From Gigaspora rosea (Eukaryota > Glomeromycota > Glomeromycetes > Diversisporales > Gigasporaceae): DNA of 64,000 nucleotides. How positions within the stretch are numbered: position 1 is the stretch's first letter; each line of letters opens with the position of its first letter. Positions 34,853 through 46,853 of this stretch are shown here, in pieces. The notes beneath the pieces were generated by a model. That model saw nothing but the letters and a program-made list of their open reading frames with translations, was not told the origin of the DNA and did no database searches. Made by a program: the position numbers and the translations under genes. The stretch spans positions 165,434 to 229,433 of the forward strand of contig QKWP01000068.1 of the NCBI GenBank assembly GCA_003550325.1, given 5' to 3'.

Positions 34853-35050
34853 AATTGGAAAAGAAAACCATTCTATATTTTAATTATAATCTATAAAATG
34901 ATTTTAAATCGGACTCTAATCTAAAATTCTTTATATAAATGGGCATTCTAAACTTTTTAAGCATCGCACGATTTGTTTCTTTAAATTCGTCTACGATCAA
35001 ATTCAAAATTTATTTATCCACGATTAATTTAAATTTTTTATAAATAAACC

Positions 35051-35583
35051 ATGAATTTCAATTTCGTTGCCATATTTTCGACCTTTCTCATTGTCAGCAC
35101 GTTGGCAGTTCCATTGTCACGAGGTATTAATTTTTATAACAATAGTTAAATGTCGCACACTTCCCGATGGTCGTTTCCTTCGTCAATTCATCAAACCTAC
35201 AGCACATAGAGTGATAATTTAGCATTTATTAGTTATGATTATTTTTGTTAATGAATTTGCACACGACGTGATGTCTGTTAAATGGCCTGCGGGGAGGAAT
35301 GTCCATTGGGAAATCGATACGTACCAATATTGATTATACTTATTATGGTCTCATACATTAACTTTTTTAATACCTTTCCTACTTCTGAAAAGAATTAGGT
35401 AATATATGTATTATATATTTTTTACATATTCAATCAGTTATTTTGCTTTTTTTTTTGAGTGATTTATCAATTCATTAATTTTCAATTTATTATATATTCG
35501 ATGCATTTAAAGATAAGAAAAGGGATGCTGCAGAAGCTTCCGTTATGGATATTGGGGAACAGGAATCTATTGTTTGGGGTTAG
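35051..35583 (+). CDS. Short secreted peptide precursor with KR site
   Basis: Two exons, 35051-35123 and 35513-35583, joined in phase 1 (donor GTATTA, acceptor AAAG), give 47 residues. The N-terminus (MNFNFVAIFSTFLIVSTLAV) is a typical signal peptide. The rest is short and polar. A dibasic KR at residues 27-28 fits a Kex2-type protease site. It is followed by DAAEA, reminiscent of the X-Ala spacers trimmed by dipeptidyl aminopeptidase in fungal pheromone precursors, then a 14-residue tail ending ESIVWG. The intron (389 bp) is longer than others here, so an unseen internal exon is possible. Function could be a pheromone-like signal or symbiosis effector. The splice model is inferred and the family is not recognised. 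Confidence 0.55.
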
Positions 35584-35950
35584 TTTTGATAATAAAATAA
35601 TATAAATAGAAATTAATGGGATTTATATTTTTGATATTAATACGATTTATATTTTTAAATCAAGGTGACTAATTTCCAACTTTAGCCATTTCTGGCTTCA
35701 ACCATGACATTAAATTTACTAGCATCTCTAGTATTTACCTTTTGTTTTGTAAACTTGTGTTGCTATAATTATTCAATCTATTTTTGATACTTTAATGTAA
35801 ATAAAACTTGATCACAATTGGAAAAAATATTTATATTTTTGTTATTTTTTGATCCTATCTATTAAAAAATATTTGCTCAATATAGATTGGTCAAATAAAA
35901 ATAATTAATTACAATAATATATACTTCTTATGCACTAACCCTAACTTAAA
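35584..35950. other. 3' flank of the peptide gene
   Basis: AT-rich with AATAAAATAATATAAATA just after the stop (about 35593), which could serve polyadenylation. Nothing else is seen. Confidence 0.35.
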
Positions 35951-36137
35951 TGAACTTTAAATATTTTTGCTGTGTCACAAAGATATTCTTTACCATATAT
36001 GACTGTGTAACATTTCATCTTTATACTTTGAATTTATTGTTTTCCGTTATAGAACTCAGCCACTTATCGGCAATTCTATTAGCTCAGCAGAAATCAATTT
36101 CATGATATGCTGTGTTCGCAATATGTGCACTATATTA

Positions 36138-36842
36138 CTGCTGTTTTCAAAAAGGTGTGAACGATCAGGGATCACCATATCATGGGAAATTCTTTTTTTT
36201 TTACTCTCGCTTCTAGCAGAGAAAGATTTTCACCAATTTCCCAATAGAAATAGTTTTATAGTTCAATAAAATAATACTACTGTACTATTCTAAGTTAAAG
36301 GTAAATTTTAATAGGTGAATTAAGAAATTTTTAATAAATTCCTAAAAACGGTGGTCATCTTGAGTCTTGCTTTATACAGTAAATCAACTATCGAACAAAA
36401 GAAACTTTCTTGGGCGTAAAAATTCGTGTATATGCATATTTGTAATATCATATTTGCATTTTTGTGTTTGCAAATCAACTCCACAGTATGTATAAACACT
36501 TTCGACAACTAAAGCAAGTCCCTCTTTTGTATATAAGTTTTGTATCTCCATCAATATTAATACGATTATAAAAACAAAATACTGTAAATTACATTGCAAT
36601 AAATTGTTTATATAAGCGATAATGATAATGATTAGAAAAAGGCATCACGTACTTATCAGTACAAGGTGCTTAATCGTTACATGGCTAATAAAATATGTGC
36701 TGATCAAGCATCTCGCACTGATAAGTGCGAGATGCCCGTTTCTAATAATGATAAAAAACTTAATTATTAAATTTCTGATTTCCGATTCCCCATATGAGGT
36801 ATATGTCATAAAAATCATCTGTTCACACCTTTTGAAAACAGC
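36138..36842. mobile_element. 705-bp TIR element inserted in a repeat copy
   Basis: Inverted ends GCTGTTTTCAAAAAGGTGTGAAC (left, after an extra CT) and GTTCACACCTTTTGAAAACAGC (right). TA lies outside both ends, and the uninterrupted site exists at about 23105, which confirms insertion. A TA duplication would suggest Tc1/mariner or a relative, but the junction differs by a base or two, so the duplication is provisional. Internally, a perfect 12-bp stem with GATA loop lies at 36708-36735. The small minus-strand open frames (36320-36599) are unrecognised. Confidence 0.75.
36708..36735. repeat. Perfect 12-bp hairpin GCATCTCGCACT/GATA loop
   Basis: GCATCTCGCACT is followed by GATA and the exact reverse complement AGTGCGAGATGC. 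The stem is GC-richer than its surroundings and lies inside the 705-bp TIR element. Two looser repeats of 'aag(g/c)(t/a)(g/t)c' words flank it. Confidence 0.85.
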
Positions 36843-37018
36843 TATAATTTGCCAAAAACGATTGGATAGGAATTAGATCCAGATCAGAATATATAAAATC
36901 AGTTTTATATTGTTTTAAAATTTAATTTTTCTTTTGTTTTAAACAAATATCAAGTGACTTGGTCGTGATGATTACAAAACAATTACGTAATTTTGTTAAA
37001 ATGAAAATTATCGTAATA

Positions 37019-37159
37019 CAGTAGACCTCTCTAATTTCATAATGTGCATTTAAGAAAAAGTGCATTTATAGAGGTCAAGCATATATTTGGGCCAGCACTT
37101 AAGCGTGCATTTAGAGAGGGTGTGCACTTAGAGAGGTTGCACTTAGAGAGGTCTGATTG
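37019..37159. mobile_element. 141-bp TA-flanked MITE (CAGTAGACCTCTCTAA ends)
   Basis: The left end is CAGTAGACCTCTCTAA and the right end reads inward CAATCAGACCTCTCTAAG. TA lies at both sides (37017-37018, 37160-37161). Internal 'gtgcacttagagaggt' and 'gtgcatttatagaggt' repeats echo the ends. TA duplication and CAGTAGACC ends fit pogo/Tc1-mariner-type MITEs. A related fragment ('tctctctataagtgcac') lies near 560. Confidence 0.7.
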
Positions 37160-37161
37160 TA

Positions 37162-38275
37162 TTATCCAATCAGATATAGTATTTTTTGTTCCAGCACAAT
37201 CGTCAATATTTTAGAATTATTTTAAAATTATTTTGGTCCTTTTCAGCAGTCCAGACTCTTTCCATTATACCACATTGCTTTTTGTAATCATACATCTTTA
37301 ATACACTTACTTTAGATATCCATATTACGATATTAGGATACCAATGAAAAAAGTCTGAATCGCTGAAAAGGATCTACATTGCACCAAAACTAGGAAAGGT
37401 TGAATCAATCAAAATGATGAATATCAATTTAGAAGTGGAAATCAGTATAAGAAATCATCGATTCCTTTTTTTTTTTTGCAATAATTAATTGAGTTCGAAA
37501 AATTGCAATTAATTGATTCCTAAGTCAAAACAAATTGGTAATAGCAGATCATTTGGCCAGATCTAGAACAAAACAACCTTAAATGTGGTCAAATGATCTA
37601 CAAGTTTGACCAGAATTACGACCGATGGTTTTATTGATCATGTGATGCAAATCGCCATGTTTTGTTTCTCTTTCGGCAGTCAGTGCAGTGTCTCATCCCT
37701 ACTTGTCACTTATTTAGATATTTGATTGAATAAATGTGTAAATAATTTATCGACTATAACCGGTCATTAACCATATGACCGACCGCTGTCGACCGGCTAT
37801 GAGCGGTTAACCGATAATAACCGACCGATGACTGACCGTGACCGACCGAACCCATCACCATTTTCGATATGCTTAACCAAAAATTTGAAAAAAGTTAATA
37901 TGTAAGTTGAAAATAAATGTGAGGCTTAAAGATTATAGTAAATTCATATGTTTTTTATTATAATTTTTATTATCAACTAACACTTATATATCAACAGGTG
38001 TGACATTTCCTATGACTGTTGGCCGGAAGTTTATGATAGAATGAAATTTTAGTCACGTTATATCGCGTTTTGATTGGCTAACATTGAGCATATTATAAAT
38101 CTCTTTGGAATAAATAGTACTTGTAACTTATCCTGAGTCATATGATCATATGACCAGTGTTGGAAATTACATGTTCATAGAGTTCGCATTTGTGAACATA
38201 AATAAATTTTCATCTAATTAATAAACCTTTATTTGTGATCATTTATTTTTTAATATGAACATAAGTAAAAAAAAA
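37162..38275. repeat. Intergenic with GACCGACCG and GATCATTTGGCCAG words
   Basis: An inverted pair GATCATTTGGCCAGAT / TGGTCAAATGATC lies at 37546-37600. At 37755-37855 'gaccgaccg', 'aaccggtc', 'aaccgataataaccg' repeat densely. These resemble the insides of inverted-repeat transposons. No limits or gene are supported. Confidence 0.4.
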
Positions 38276-38279
38276 ATAT

Positions 38280-38835
38280 ATGTCACAAAAAATTAATCAT
38301 CCAGCTTTCCAGAAATTACGCGAAAACAATGACGTGTTTCTGAGCAAATTTTTAGTTTGTCCCGAAATTTATGAGAATAAATAAAATACCTCTGGTTTAA
38401 TTTTAGAAACATATTAGAAATATAAAATGTGCTGCATTCAATGAATATTAAATTATCCAAAGAATATGTTCCAGGTTTATATTACAATAATTATGATTTG
38501 GAAGTTTTTTTATACAAATAAATAAAATAATTTCAATTCGTCATAATGATCCGAATCTTTATTGGTGAACAAGATAATAATATTTCTGTATCAATAGAAT
38601 TCTCCCCAAATAGAAATGAAGTAAATATGAATTCTTCTTATCAAATAAAAGCTTGGAACGAATGCGAAAGCACCAAAATGTTTATTAAAAATATGGTGGT
38701 TTTTAGAGCTTACAATTCTATGCATCATAATAGTTCGAAGTTATGTTTACATTAATCAAAAGAATGAAACTATCTGTAATAGTGCACAAGTTTTGTGCGC
38801 ATTTCCGGATGAAACTGGCAAAGTTAGAAGCTAAA
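38280..38835 (+). pseudogene. Unrecognised gene remnant or multi-exon small gene
   Basis: Three protein-like stretches lie in order. The first is an ATG frame at 38280-38384 (MSQKINHPAFQKLRENNDV, 34 codons). The second is an ATG frame at 38546-38755 (69 codons, with ISVSIEFSPNRNEV). The third is an overlapping frame at about 38736-38835 reading YVYINQKNETICNSAQVLC and AFPDETGKVRS to a TAA. The last two would join with one frameshift near 38740. Base composition is more coding-like than in the flanks. The product is not recognised. It may be a decayed gene or a gene with an intron I cannot place. Confidence 0.35.
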
Positions 38836-38839
38836 AAAA

Positions 38840-40550
38840 TAAATAATAAATAAATAAATACAAATAAATATGACAAAACTGATAAATAACGATAACGAAG
38901 AAATCTATTAGAAAGATTTTAATCTGCTTGTCAACAAATAAGTAATTATAAAAACAAGGATCAATAAATATATAATGATGTGCTGCCAAACGTAAACCAG
39001 AGGATTCTAATTTTAGATCGCTATTTAATGAATAAAGATCTAGATTTAGAATTCCTGGTTTTCACTTGGCAGTATTCAATTCAAAGCCCATGTTTTGTTT
39101 TTCTCGATATGTACTATTAAACAATTTATAATTATTTAAGCCTATTAACGCTTAATATTTGATAGCGATAAGCCAATAAGATTCAAATAATAATTCAAAT
39201 AAATATATTGTAATACGTATAGTATATGCACTTTTCATATACGTATTGTATTCTTTTCTAATAACGAGTCTAACAGCCACATCTTATTTCAACATTAGGG
39301 AAATGGTTCTCTGATTGTAGCTCAGCCTTTTATACTTATATATTTCGCATGATTTTGACTTTCATTAGGTTAACTATTTCTGATTTTAGGTTTCATCAAA
39401 AATTTGGGTCTCACTAAACATTCTTTTATCAGTTGTATGTTTCGTTTTTCATCACCATGCTAAAAAGATTTTAACTAACTACTATAGGAGAACATCACTG
39501 CTATTCTTTCTCCATATAAAGATATCTGATATGACTTAGGACAGACTGTAGGAAAAGTTCCCTAGTTTAAAAATCTTTATAAACTGTATAATACATACTT
39601 AGTCCAGACCAATTTGGTTCGGTAGTTATATTATCATACCCTATCTCTTCAACCTTCCCACTCACCTTTTCAATAAAAAAAACTGATATATATGTTAGGC
39701 AGTGTAATAATCAATGCCTAATATGATTTAATCAGCCCACATATTTCAAGATAGAAAATCATCGAGCGCGGGACAAAGAGAAAAATTCTGAATATTGAAT
39801 ATTACGAAAGATCTTTGTCAAAGGAAAATACGATTATTTCGAAATTTTTTTTTTTTAGAAAAATAATTCGAAAATTTATTATATTCTTTGCCTTCCACTC
39901 ACCACTTTTTAAGAAGTGAACGTAATGTAAATTAACGAATCAAATTGGTCTGGCCTTACTTATCAACTACACTTATTTGATTTTTTATTAGTATTCATCA
40001 CCCAAACTTTAAAGCCAATATTTCCGCTTTAAATATGAATTAAATTCAAAAATCACCAATTCATCAAAAACTAAGAATATGCTTTTTGAAATTAAAATAA
40101 TTGAGGAAATAGTGCTTTCGTTCATTACAATTTACAATTTTAGATAAAATTATTTAGCAGCTAACGTTAGTTAATAAATAAGAATTTTTTTTTTAAATTG
40201 TAGCAAATCACTTCGTTAATTAATGCGCCACAAACTTGACATACATTTAAAGAGTGAGTAAGCCACATGCATCTTCGTTAAGAATCTTATATTGATTTAA
40301 ATAAACGATTTATTTATATAAAAGTCAATTTTAAGCAATAATATTTGCGTAATATTTAATTCAGTCTAGCCTTTCTGCGAAAAATTTTTTAAAGAATTTC
40401 TATGATTTAAAAAATAAAGTTTACCCCAGCCCACCAAGTTATCAAATTTAAGTGCGCTACATTTAAAAGTGTAAACATAAATAATATTCTAAGCCATACT
40501 TTATTGAAAGATTAAATATTATAAACATTTTTTCAAAAATGTAAACGAAA
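38840..40550. other. Intergenic upstream of the channel gene
   Basis: No gene, bounded element or RNA signature is seen over about 1.7 kb. Sequence is AT-rich with short simple runs (aataaataaataaata near 38840). Confidence 0.4.
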
Positions 40551-40552
40551 GA

Positions 40553-40580
40553 TTTTTTTTTTGTTTTTTTTTTTTTTTTG
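40553..40580 (+). promoter_or_regulatory. T-rich leader tract before the channel start codon
   Basis: About 26 of 28 bases are T, ending 5 bases before ATG 40586. Pyrimidine tracts are common in fungal core promoters and 5' leaders. Its role here is only inferred from position. Confidence 0.3.
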
Positions 40581-40585
40581 TCAAA

Positions 40586-43500
40586 ATGAGCGAAGAAATA
40601 ACTTTACAGGCACCAAGGTCCAAATCCCCCGAACAATTAATAGAAATTGAACCAAAGCCATCTGGACCACACAACGGAAAAGAAATAACAAAATTATTAT
40701 TATCACCAAATAAAAAATACGCAGTTACGTGGAGTAAAGAAGATGATTCAGTTTATGGATGGCCGCTTGATATTCATGGATGGCCACTTGATAAAGATCA
40801 ACCTATAGAATTTGATTATTTCATAAATGTCAAAGATTTTTGCAAGAATTTAGATCCACAATTAAGCGCAGTTTCTAATGATAAACTTGTTGCAATAGAG
40901 TCGATCAATGAAAGTCTTTATCGTTATGGAATAATTGGTTAGTAATAAATAGTTATTAATAGTGCCTTACATAATATTCATAATAATTTTCGATCGATTA
41001 TTTTTTTTTTTAGAGATCATTCATCTTGCCACAAATAAGGTGATAAAATTAGAAACATTATATTTAGATAAGCCAATCACAAAAATTTGTCTTTCAGGCT
41101 GTAAATTTTATAATAATGGAGGTTTAGTAGTGGGTGCTCAAACATTAAATATTTTTACTAATAAAACTTATTATGAAATTTTCATATTTTCACCATTTTC
41201 ATCGAAGAATTTACGTAATCTAAGCTGGAAAGTTAAGAATTCAATTGCGTGTGGAATATCTGGAGAGATGAAAGCATACTATTTTAATGATGAAGAAAAA
41301 ATTATGATTATTGATTCCTGTGGTTCATTAACACAATGGAATTTAAAAACATTATTGTTTGAAAAACAGTATCAGTTAGAATGGAATGACATTTGGGCAC
41401 TTCATCCATTAAAAAGTGATCTTTGTACTTTTAATAAAACTTTTACATTACTTGCCATATGTTTACAGGTTTTAGATTGTTCAGAAGCAGATACATTTAT
41501 CTCAGTTTACTTGACAGAAAATGCAATACTTTTATCACAACGTAAGTAATTTAAAAACTATATACGAAAAACGAATACTTATATTAATTTATTGTTTTAT
41601 GATTTAATAATTAATAGATAAAATTAAATATGAAAATGACAGAACTTTATCACATCTAGAATTTATTTCATCCGATGACGGAGAAAGATTAATTTTGTTT
41701 TTTGATGATTATAATCTTGAAATAAGAGATCCTTATCATCTTCAGCATTGTTTTACTAAAACCATTCCAAGCCTGTGTAAAGAACTTTCAACATCATCAA
41801 ATGGAGAAACTTTTTCAAAATTTAAAACTTTAACTGATGAAAAAATATATAGCATACGAGGTGGACGATTATATGTTCAAGAACTTTCTAGAAAACATTG
41901 GATCAAATACTTAAGAGAAAAATTATTAGATCAAAATGAAATAAGAGCTCTACCAAGCAAATCTCAGATAGAGGATATTCTAATGACCATATTAAGTGAA
42001 AATAAAAACAAAAATGATGATGATTATATTCCCAAGAAAATACAAGAATTATATGAAGGATCATTAGTAAAATGGACAGTTACCAGTAATGGTAGAGTAA
42101 TAAATGCTCAAAAATTTGATTCAACTAAAAATGAATGGAAATCTTTAGAATGGAAAATTTATCCTGAACATCTAAAAGAACCAGGAAAACAACCAAAAAA
42201 GTTTGTTTATAGGTGTGATTTATTAAATAATGAAGATTTGGTAGTTATTACATCTATTGGTTTATTAATTTTGTCAGTTTGGCAAAAAAATGAAATTAGA
42301 TTACGATATTACAAAGGGTTTCCCTTTAAATATAGTTTTTTACGTGAAAAAGATATTAAAAAACGAATGATATCAGGATATGTAGAAAAGGAAACTATAT
42401 ATAAAAGAAAGCAATTTTTTGCAAAAAAATCACTAATTCAAAAGTTGCTTAATGAATTACAAAATCATGAAAAATGTTCATTACCACCACCAGATTTTGA
42501 TGCAATTACTCCCTATTATGAAGATTTATGCATGGATGGGAGATATCCTTTTAGAGAATTATTAAATGACTATATTCAGAATGAAATAACAATGGCATTA
42601 TATGGACAAGAACTTTTAAAAAGTTTTTTAAAAAATAAAGATCATCAAATGATGGAGAAATTGTATGCAGAATGTATTAGGATAAATATAAAATCAGAGA
42701 AAGATAACTTTTTGACAAACCTTAAATTATTAGAGATTATCTCTTCTTCAATTAATGATTTGTCTGTAAAATCTCCTGATTTATTAGACCAATTTTTATC
42801 ACATTCAGCATTTACTCTATCAAGTATGGAAAAAGAGATTGCAGTTGGAAGGTTCTCTACAAAATCACATCTTCAAAATCATAAAAAATATTTACAACTT
42901 TCTAATTCTTATTATACTACCAAAATTATTACATTTTTTGAAAATATTAAAGCAATAATTTTTGCTTTTTTAGAAGAAAAAAATTATCGAAAAAGACCTG
43001 AAGAGAATCCAGCATTACTTTTAATTTTTCCATTACCAAAATTTAGTTCTTATACTAAAAATTATAATCCTTGGAAGGAATTACTTTTTCCTAATTCTAG
43101 CCCTTTTTGTGATTATGAATATTCGGAACTTTATAAATGGTGGAATGGTCAAGCACTTATTAATTTCAAATGGAACACTTATGGAAAATATTATTTTTTG
43201 GCTATATGGATTTTTTATGTGGCTTTTATGTGTTGTTTTTTAGTGGTCGTTACTATATCTAATGAATTACCCCAAAGTACACAAGAAAGTCTATTAATTA
43301 CAACTATAATACTTGGAATTTTACATCTTGGTTTTGAATTACGGCAATTTATTTATTCACCATCATCCTGGATTTCTGATCCTTGGAATTATTTTGGTAT
43401 TAATATTCAATTATTACTATTAATTTTTTCTAATTATTTTAAAGTTTATAAATTTTTAGCATAAGATCTAATAATATTTATATTTTAAGATGTATTGGCT

Positions 43501-44750
43501 ATTTTATTACCTATAACAACTTCTATATCTTGGTTAGAATCATCTGAAATTCCATTATGGGATGCTACAATTTCAACATTGTTTCTTGAAATTAAATTTC
43601 TAGCATTCTTTCGTATGGTTGAAATTACTGGAGCTTATTTTGCAATGATTATCGGTGTTGCACAAAGTGTTTTTTCTTTTTTAGTAATCTTGGGTTTCTT
43701 TGTATTTGCTTTTGCACATTCATTACATATTTTACTACGACCAATAACCAATTTTTCTTTAAGTCAACCTAGTCATACAAATAATCCAAATGATCCTTGG
43801 AATCTTGTAAATGCTTACTATTCAATTTCAGGAGACGGAACAGTCTCTAAAAATGCTACACTAACTGAACTTCCCAATACGTCAACAAATATGTTTACAA
43901 TGTTACATACTGCTGTATTGGCTGTATATTTAATGTTAACAGGTATTCTTTTGTAATTCTTCATTCTATTTCTATTTTGATTAACAGTACATACATAAGA
44001 ACAATTTGATCAATTAAATCAATTTGTTTGTATGATTTATAGGCGATTCAACTTATTTGTCTTTTTGGACATTAACGGATGATGTAACATTAGCACTTTT
44101 GATAGTCAGCTTTTCTTTTTTTACAACCATCTACTTGATGAATTTATTTATTGGTTTATTAAGTAATGCAATTCCTGAGACAAACAGAAAGGAATTATTT
44201 TTATTTCAAAAAGCAAAGGTAATAATTTTTTATTAATTATAAGTTATTAAAACAAAAATTTATTAATTTTTATTATAATTGTTTTTAATATACGCAGTTT
44301 CTAGCAGAAATTGAATTATTTTACATGTTACCTTATCAACGGAGAAAAAACAACTGGTTTCCTGAAATTATGTAAATATCACTAATACATTTAATACACT
44401 AATAACATGATGCAATATAATGCTAATATAATGATATTTTTATTCATTTATAATTTAGAATTTATAGATTTCATATCGATGAATTTCTTGACATAATCAA
44501 AAAAATAAAAAATAATAAATGGGATGGTATCAATGATAAACCATTTCTTTCAGAAACTTTATTAGAACACACTAATATTAAAATGGAAAGTGAAGATGAA
44601 AAAGTCAAAGATATAAGCCATATTATTAATGAAAAAATTCAAGATTTAAGAAATAATGATGAAAAGGCAATTAGAGAATTAAAAAAGTTTTTTAGTGAAG
44701 AAATTGAAAAATTAAAAACAATAATGACCGAATTAAGAGAGGAGGAATAG
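40586..44750 (+). CDS. WD-propeller/ion-transport (TRP-like) membrane protein, intact copy
   Basis: Seven exons (40586-40937, 41014-41541, 41618-43396, 43490-43942, 44043-44218, 44298-44371, 44459-44750) give 1217 residues with no internal stop. Splice sites are GT-AG. Residues 1 to about 400 carry WD-like strands (KLLLSPNKKYAV, then GWPLD; LTQWNLKTLLF). An unassigned middle follows. A six-helix ion-transport unit runs from about 818 to 1080: TM1 818-841, TM2 852-870, TM3 888-902, TM4 911-930, TM5 936-966, pore helix with LTGD at about 1036-1039, TM6 1052-1080 (LMNLFIGLLSN). The tail (1150-1217) is a Lys/Glu coiled coil. Layout resembles TRP/polycystin-type cation channels. TM4 has few charges, so voltage gating is unlikely. 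GWPLD is duplicated by a 21-bp repeat at residues 58-69. Two dead paralogues lie at 3.9-14.8 kb. Confidence 0.88.
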
Positions 44751-45330
44751 ATTAATTTTAAAAATTTTACAATTTTATTAATTTATTAAAAAACTAATCA
44801 AGGATTTGTGTGCATCAAGCATCAAAATATTTAACGAAAAAATTAAGCAACTTTTTTATATTACCATAACCATAATCAAATTTAGACTTATCAAGAAAAT
44901 TCTTATTTGCAAAAGATGACCTAGTTTTTCTTGTCATGTATATTAGTCTTATCTAGCATTAAATAGATTAAATTTGTGAATTATTAAAATGTCATAGAAA
45001 TTAATTGAAAGGTATCATATTTGTAATCATCATTTTATACATGCTCACTAAACTACTGTATTACACTGACCGTATTAAGCGTGATTGAAAATGATAAATA
45101 TGTTTGACTTAATTACCAAACGTTAATTATTTCACTAAATAAAAAGCATTTAAAACTTGTCGAATAAAATAATTTGAATGAATTAAAGATATTGCGTAAT
45201 AGTAAATTTTATAATTAGAATGATTAAGGATATAAAGTAATAATAAAATTTTATAAAATCAAGAGTAATTTTAAATACAATTACTAATTTGATATACTCA
45301 TTATTAAGTGAAACTGAATGAAAAAAAATT
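44751..45330. other. 3' flank of the channel gene
   Basis: AT-rich, no coding frame. It ends at the target duplication of the hAT element. No clear terminator or polyadenylation signal can be chosen. Confidence 0.35.
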
Positions 45331-45434
45331 GTTGATAGTAGGGCTGTTAATCGGTCCGTCCTGGTTAAAAGACTTTAAAAAACCGGACCGGACTGCGGTC
45401 TAGGACAGAATAGGACCGAATAGAGCTAGACCGG

Positions 45435-45931
45435 TGTTAACCCGCGAAGTGCCTCTCGGAAATCGAGGCTAACGGAGCAACTATCGACAGGGAGTCACGT
45501 GAGCACAGAGACACGGGACTGTGCAGTGGTGTATCGTAGTTGTTAGTATTTATACAAGCGAGAGGGTTTATGTATATAGTGTGATTTGGCAATTCGAAAG
45601 AGAGTGTGATGTAATATATAGAATCGATTAGAGTGTGTCCTTTATTAATATATTAAAAGATCATGGCAAACATCTACAAAGTGGAGCGAATATCGCCCAT
45701 ATATATACTAAAATATCTATTAATGGAAAGATATGGCATTTCTGCCATAAATGATCGATCTATCATTTATGCCAGTTCTTCGATTTCTGCGATTTCTTGC
45801 ATATCTGGCCGATATGCCATAAACGGCTGATCTGTCAGAAATGGCAGATCTGACATTTCGGGCGCAGTAACCTCGTGACCTATCGACAACCTGTGACCTC
45901 CAATACCAGGGGTCCAGATTAGCATGGGTAA
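45435..45931. mobile_element. Probable solo LTR nested in the hAT element
   Basis: It begins TGTTAACCCG directly after ACCGG (45430-45434) and ends ...GGGTAA before a second ACCGG (45932-45936), a 5-bp duplication typical of LTR elements. Outside it the GGACCGGAC-rich hAT end continues on both sides. It carries hairpins (ATAAATGAT...ATCATTTAT near 45745-45770) and no long gene. The right end is not the usual CA, so the class is likely but not certain. Confidence 0.6.
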
Positions 45932-46625
45932 ACCGGACGGACCGATGATCAATATAATACTTTTTTGCTATAACGATGAAATTAAGCTTGTCAGTATAAA
46001 GAATTTCAATACTTTTACAATAAGCTTTTCAAATTTATAATATTTGATTATATGATATAATTAATTAATACGTTTGATAATTTTAGTCATACATAAATTA
46101 TGGATTAGAAAATAATATAGTATATTAATATAGCAAAATAACATCATTTAATCAACTTCGTAAATATGAACATTATACTGTAGTTAAAATCAGTTCAAAA
46201 GATATTTGTCATTTTTAACCACTTAACATTCGATAATTTGACTGAATAATATAATCATAATTGGGCACGCCAAATGTTCAATCTTGTACTGATTCAAGAC
46301 AAGAATTGTCTTAATATATGAAAATATTAAAGTAAATTAACAAAACGATTAGATGTTACTTGCATAGAAAAAAAAAATTTATTAATATAATATAGTTAAC
46401 ATTTAATGCCTGTCAAATACTTAAAAATTTATAAACCTATATATTTAATAAAACAAAATATAAAAAATAAAGTATATTACTAGTGTTATTTCCAAGTTAA
46501 ATCAAAAAAAATTTTTAATCGGTAAAATGTTAAAGTTTTATACGTATTTTATAAGCACAATAAAATTATATACGTATATAAAAAAAAAACCTGCTGGCAG
46601 GAAAAAAAATTTATAAAATTAAAAT

Positions 46626-46853
46626 TTAAAATGGTAAGTCTTCAGTAAACCAAGATTTTAAACACAAAACAGCCCGAACAGTTTCATTATCAAGAGAATT
46701 TCGTGATTTAGTAACTGTTAATCCAGCTAAACTAAAAAGTTGTTCACATGGAACACTAGTAGACATAATAGCTAGATAATCTTGTATTTGCTTATAGGCG
46801 TTGTTTGGAACACGAGTTTGAGGCAAGCTAATAGTTAATTTAGTCGAATGCAA
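46626..46853 (-). pseudogene. hAT transposase C-terminal dimerisation domain remnant
   Basis: A 75-codon frame contains DYLAIMSTSVPCEQLFSLAG followed by KSRNSLDNETVRAVLCLKSW. This is the conserved hATC signature (Y-LAI-.TSVP-E-LFS-AG ... R--L----V-AL--LKSW). The catalytic DDE region upstream is not recognisable. It lies inside the element bounded by hAT inverted repeats, consistent with its own former transposase. Confidence 0.88.

Larger units (their letters stand above)
35955..36900. repeat. Dispersed repeat copy interrupted by a TIR element
   Basis: 35955-36137 and 36843-36900 together match 22905-23165. The gap is the element at 36138-36842. Conserved words across both copies include 'catatatgactgtgtaaca' and 'ttagctcagcagaaatcaa'. 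Confidence 0.7.

Noticed and set aside
30693-37699. Possible 7-kb hAT element with TAGAGATGAG at 30693 and CTCATCCCTA near 37690
   Set aside because: The flanking octamers (ATACTTAC and CTTGTCAC) do not match and unrelated elements with their own boundaries lie between.
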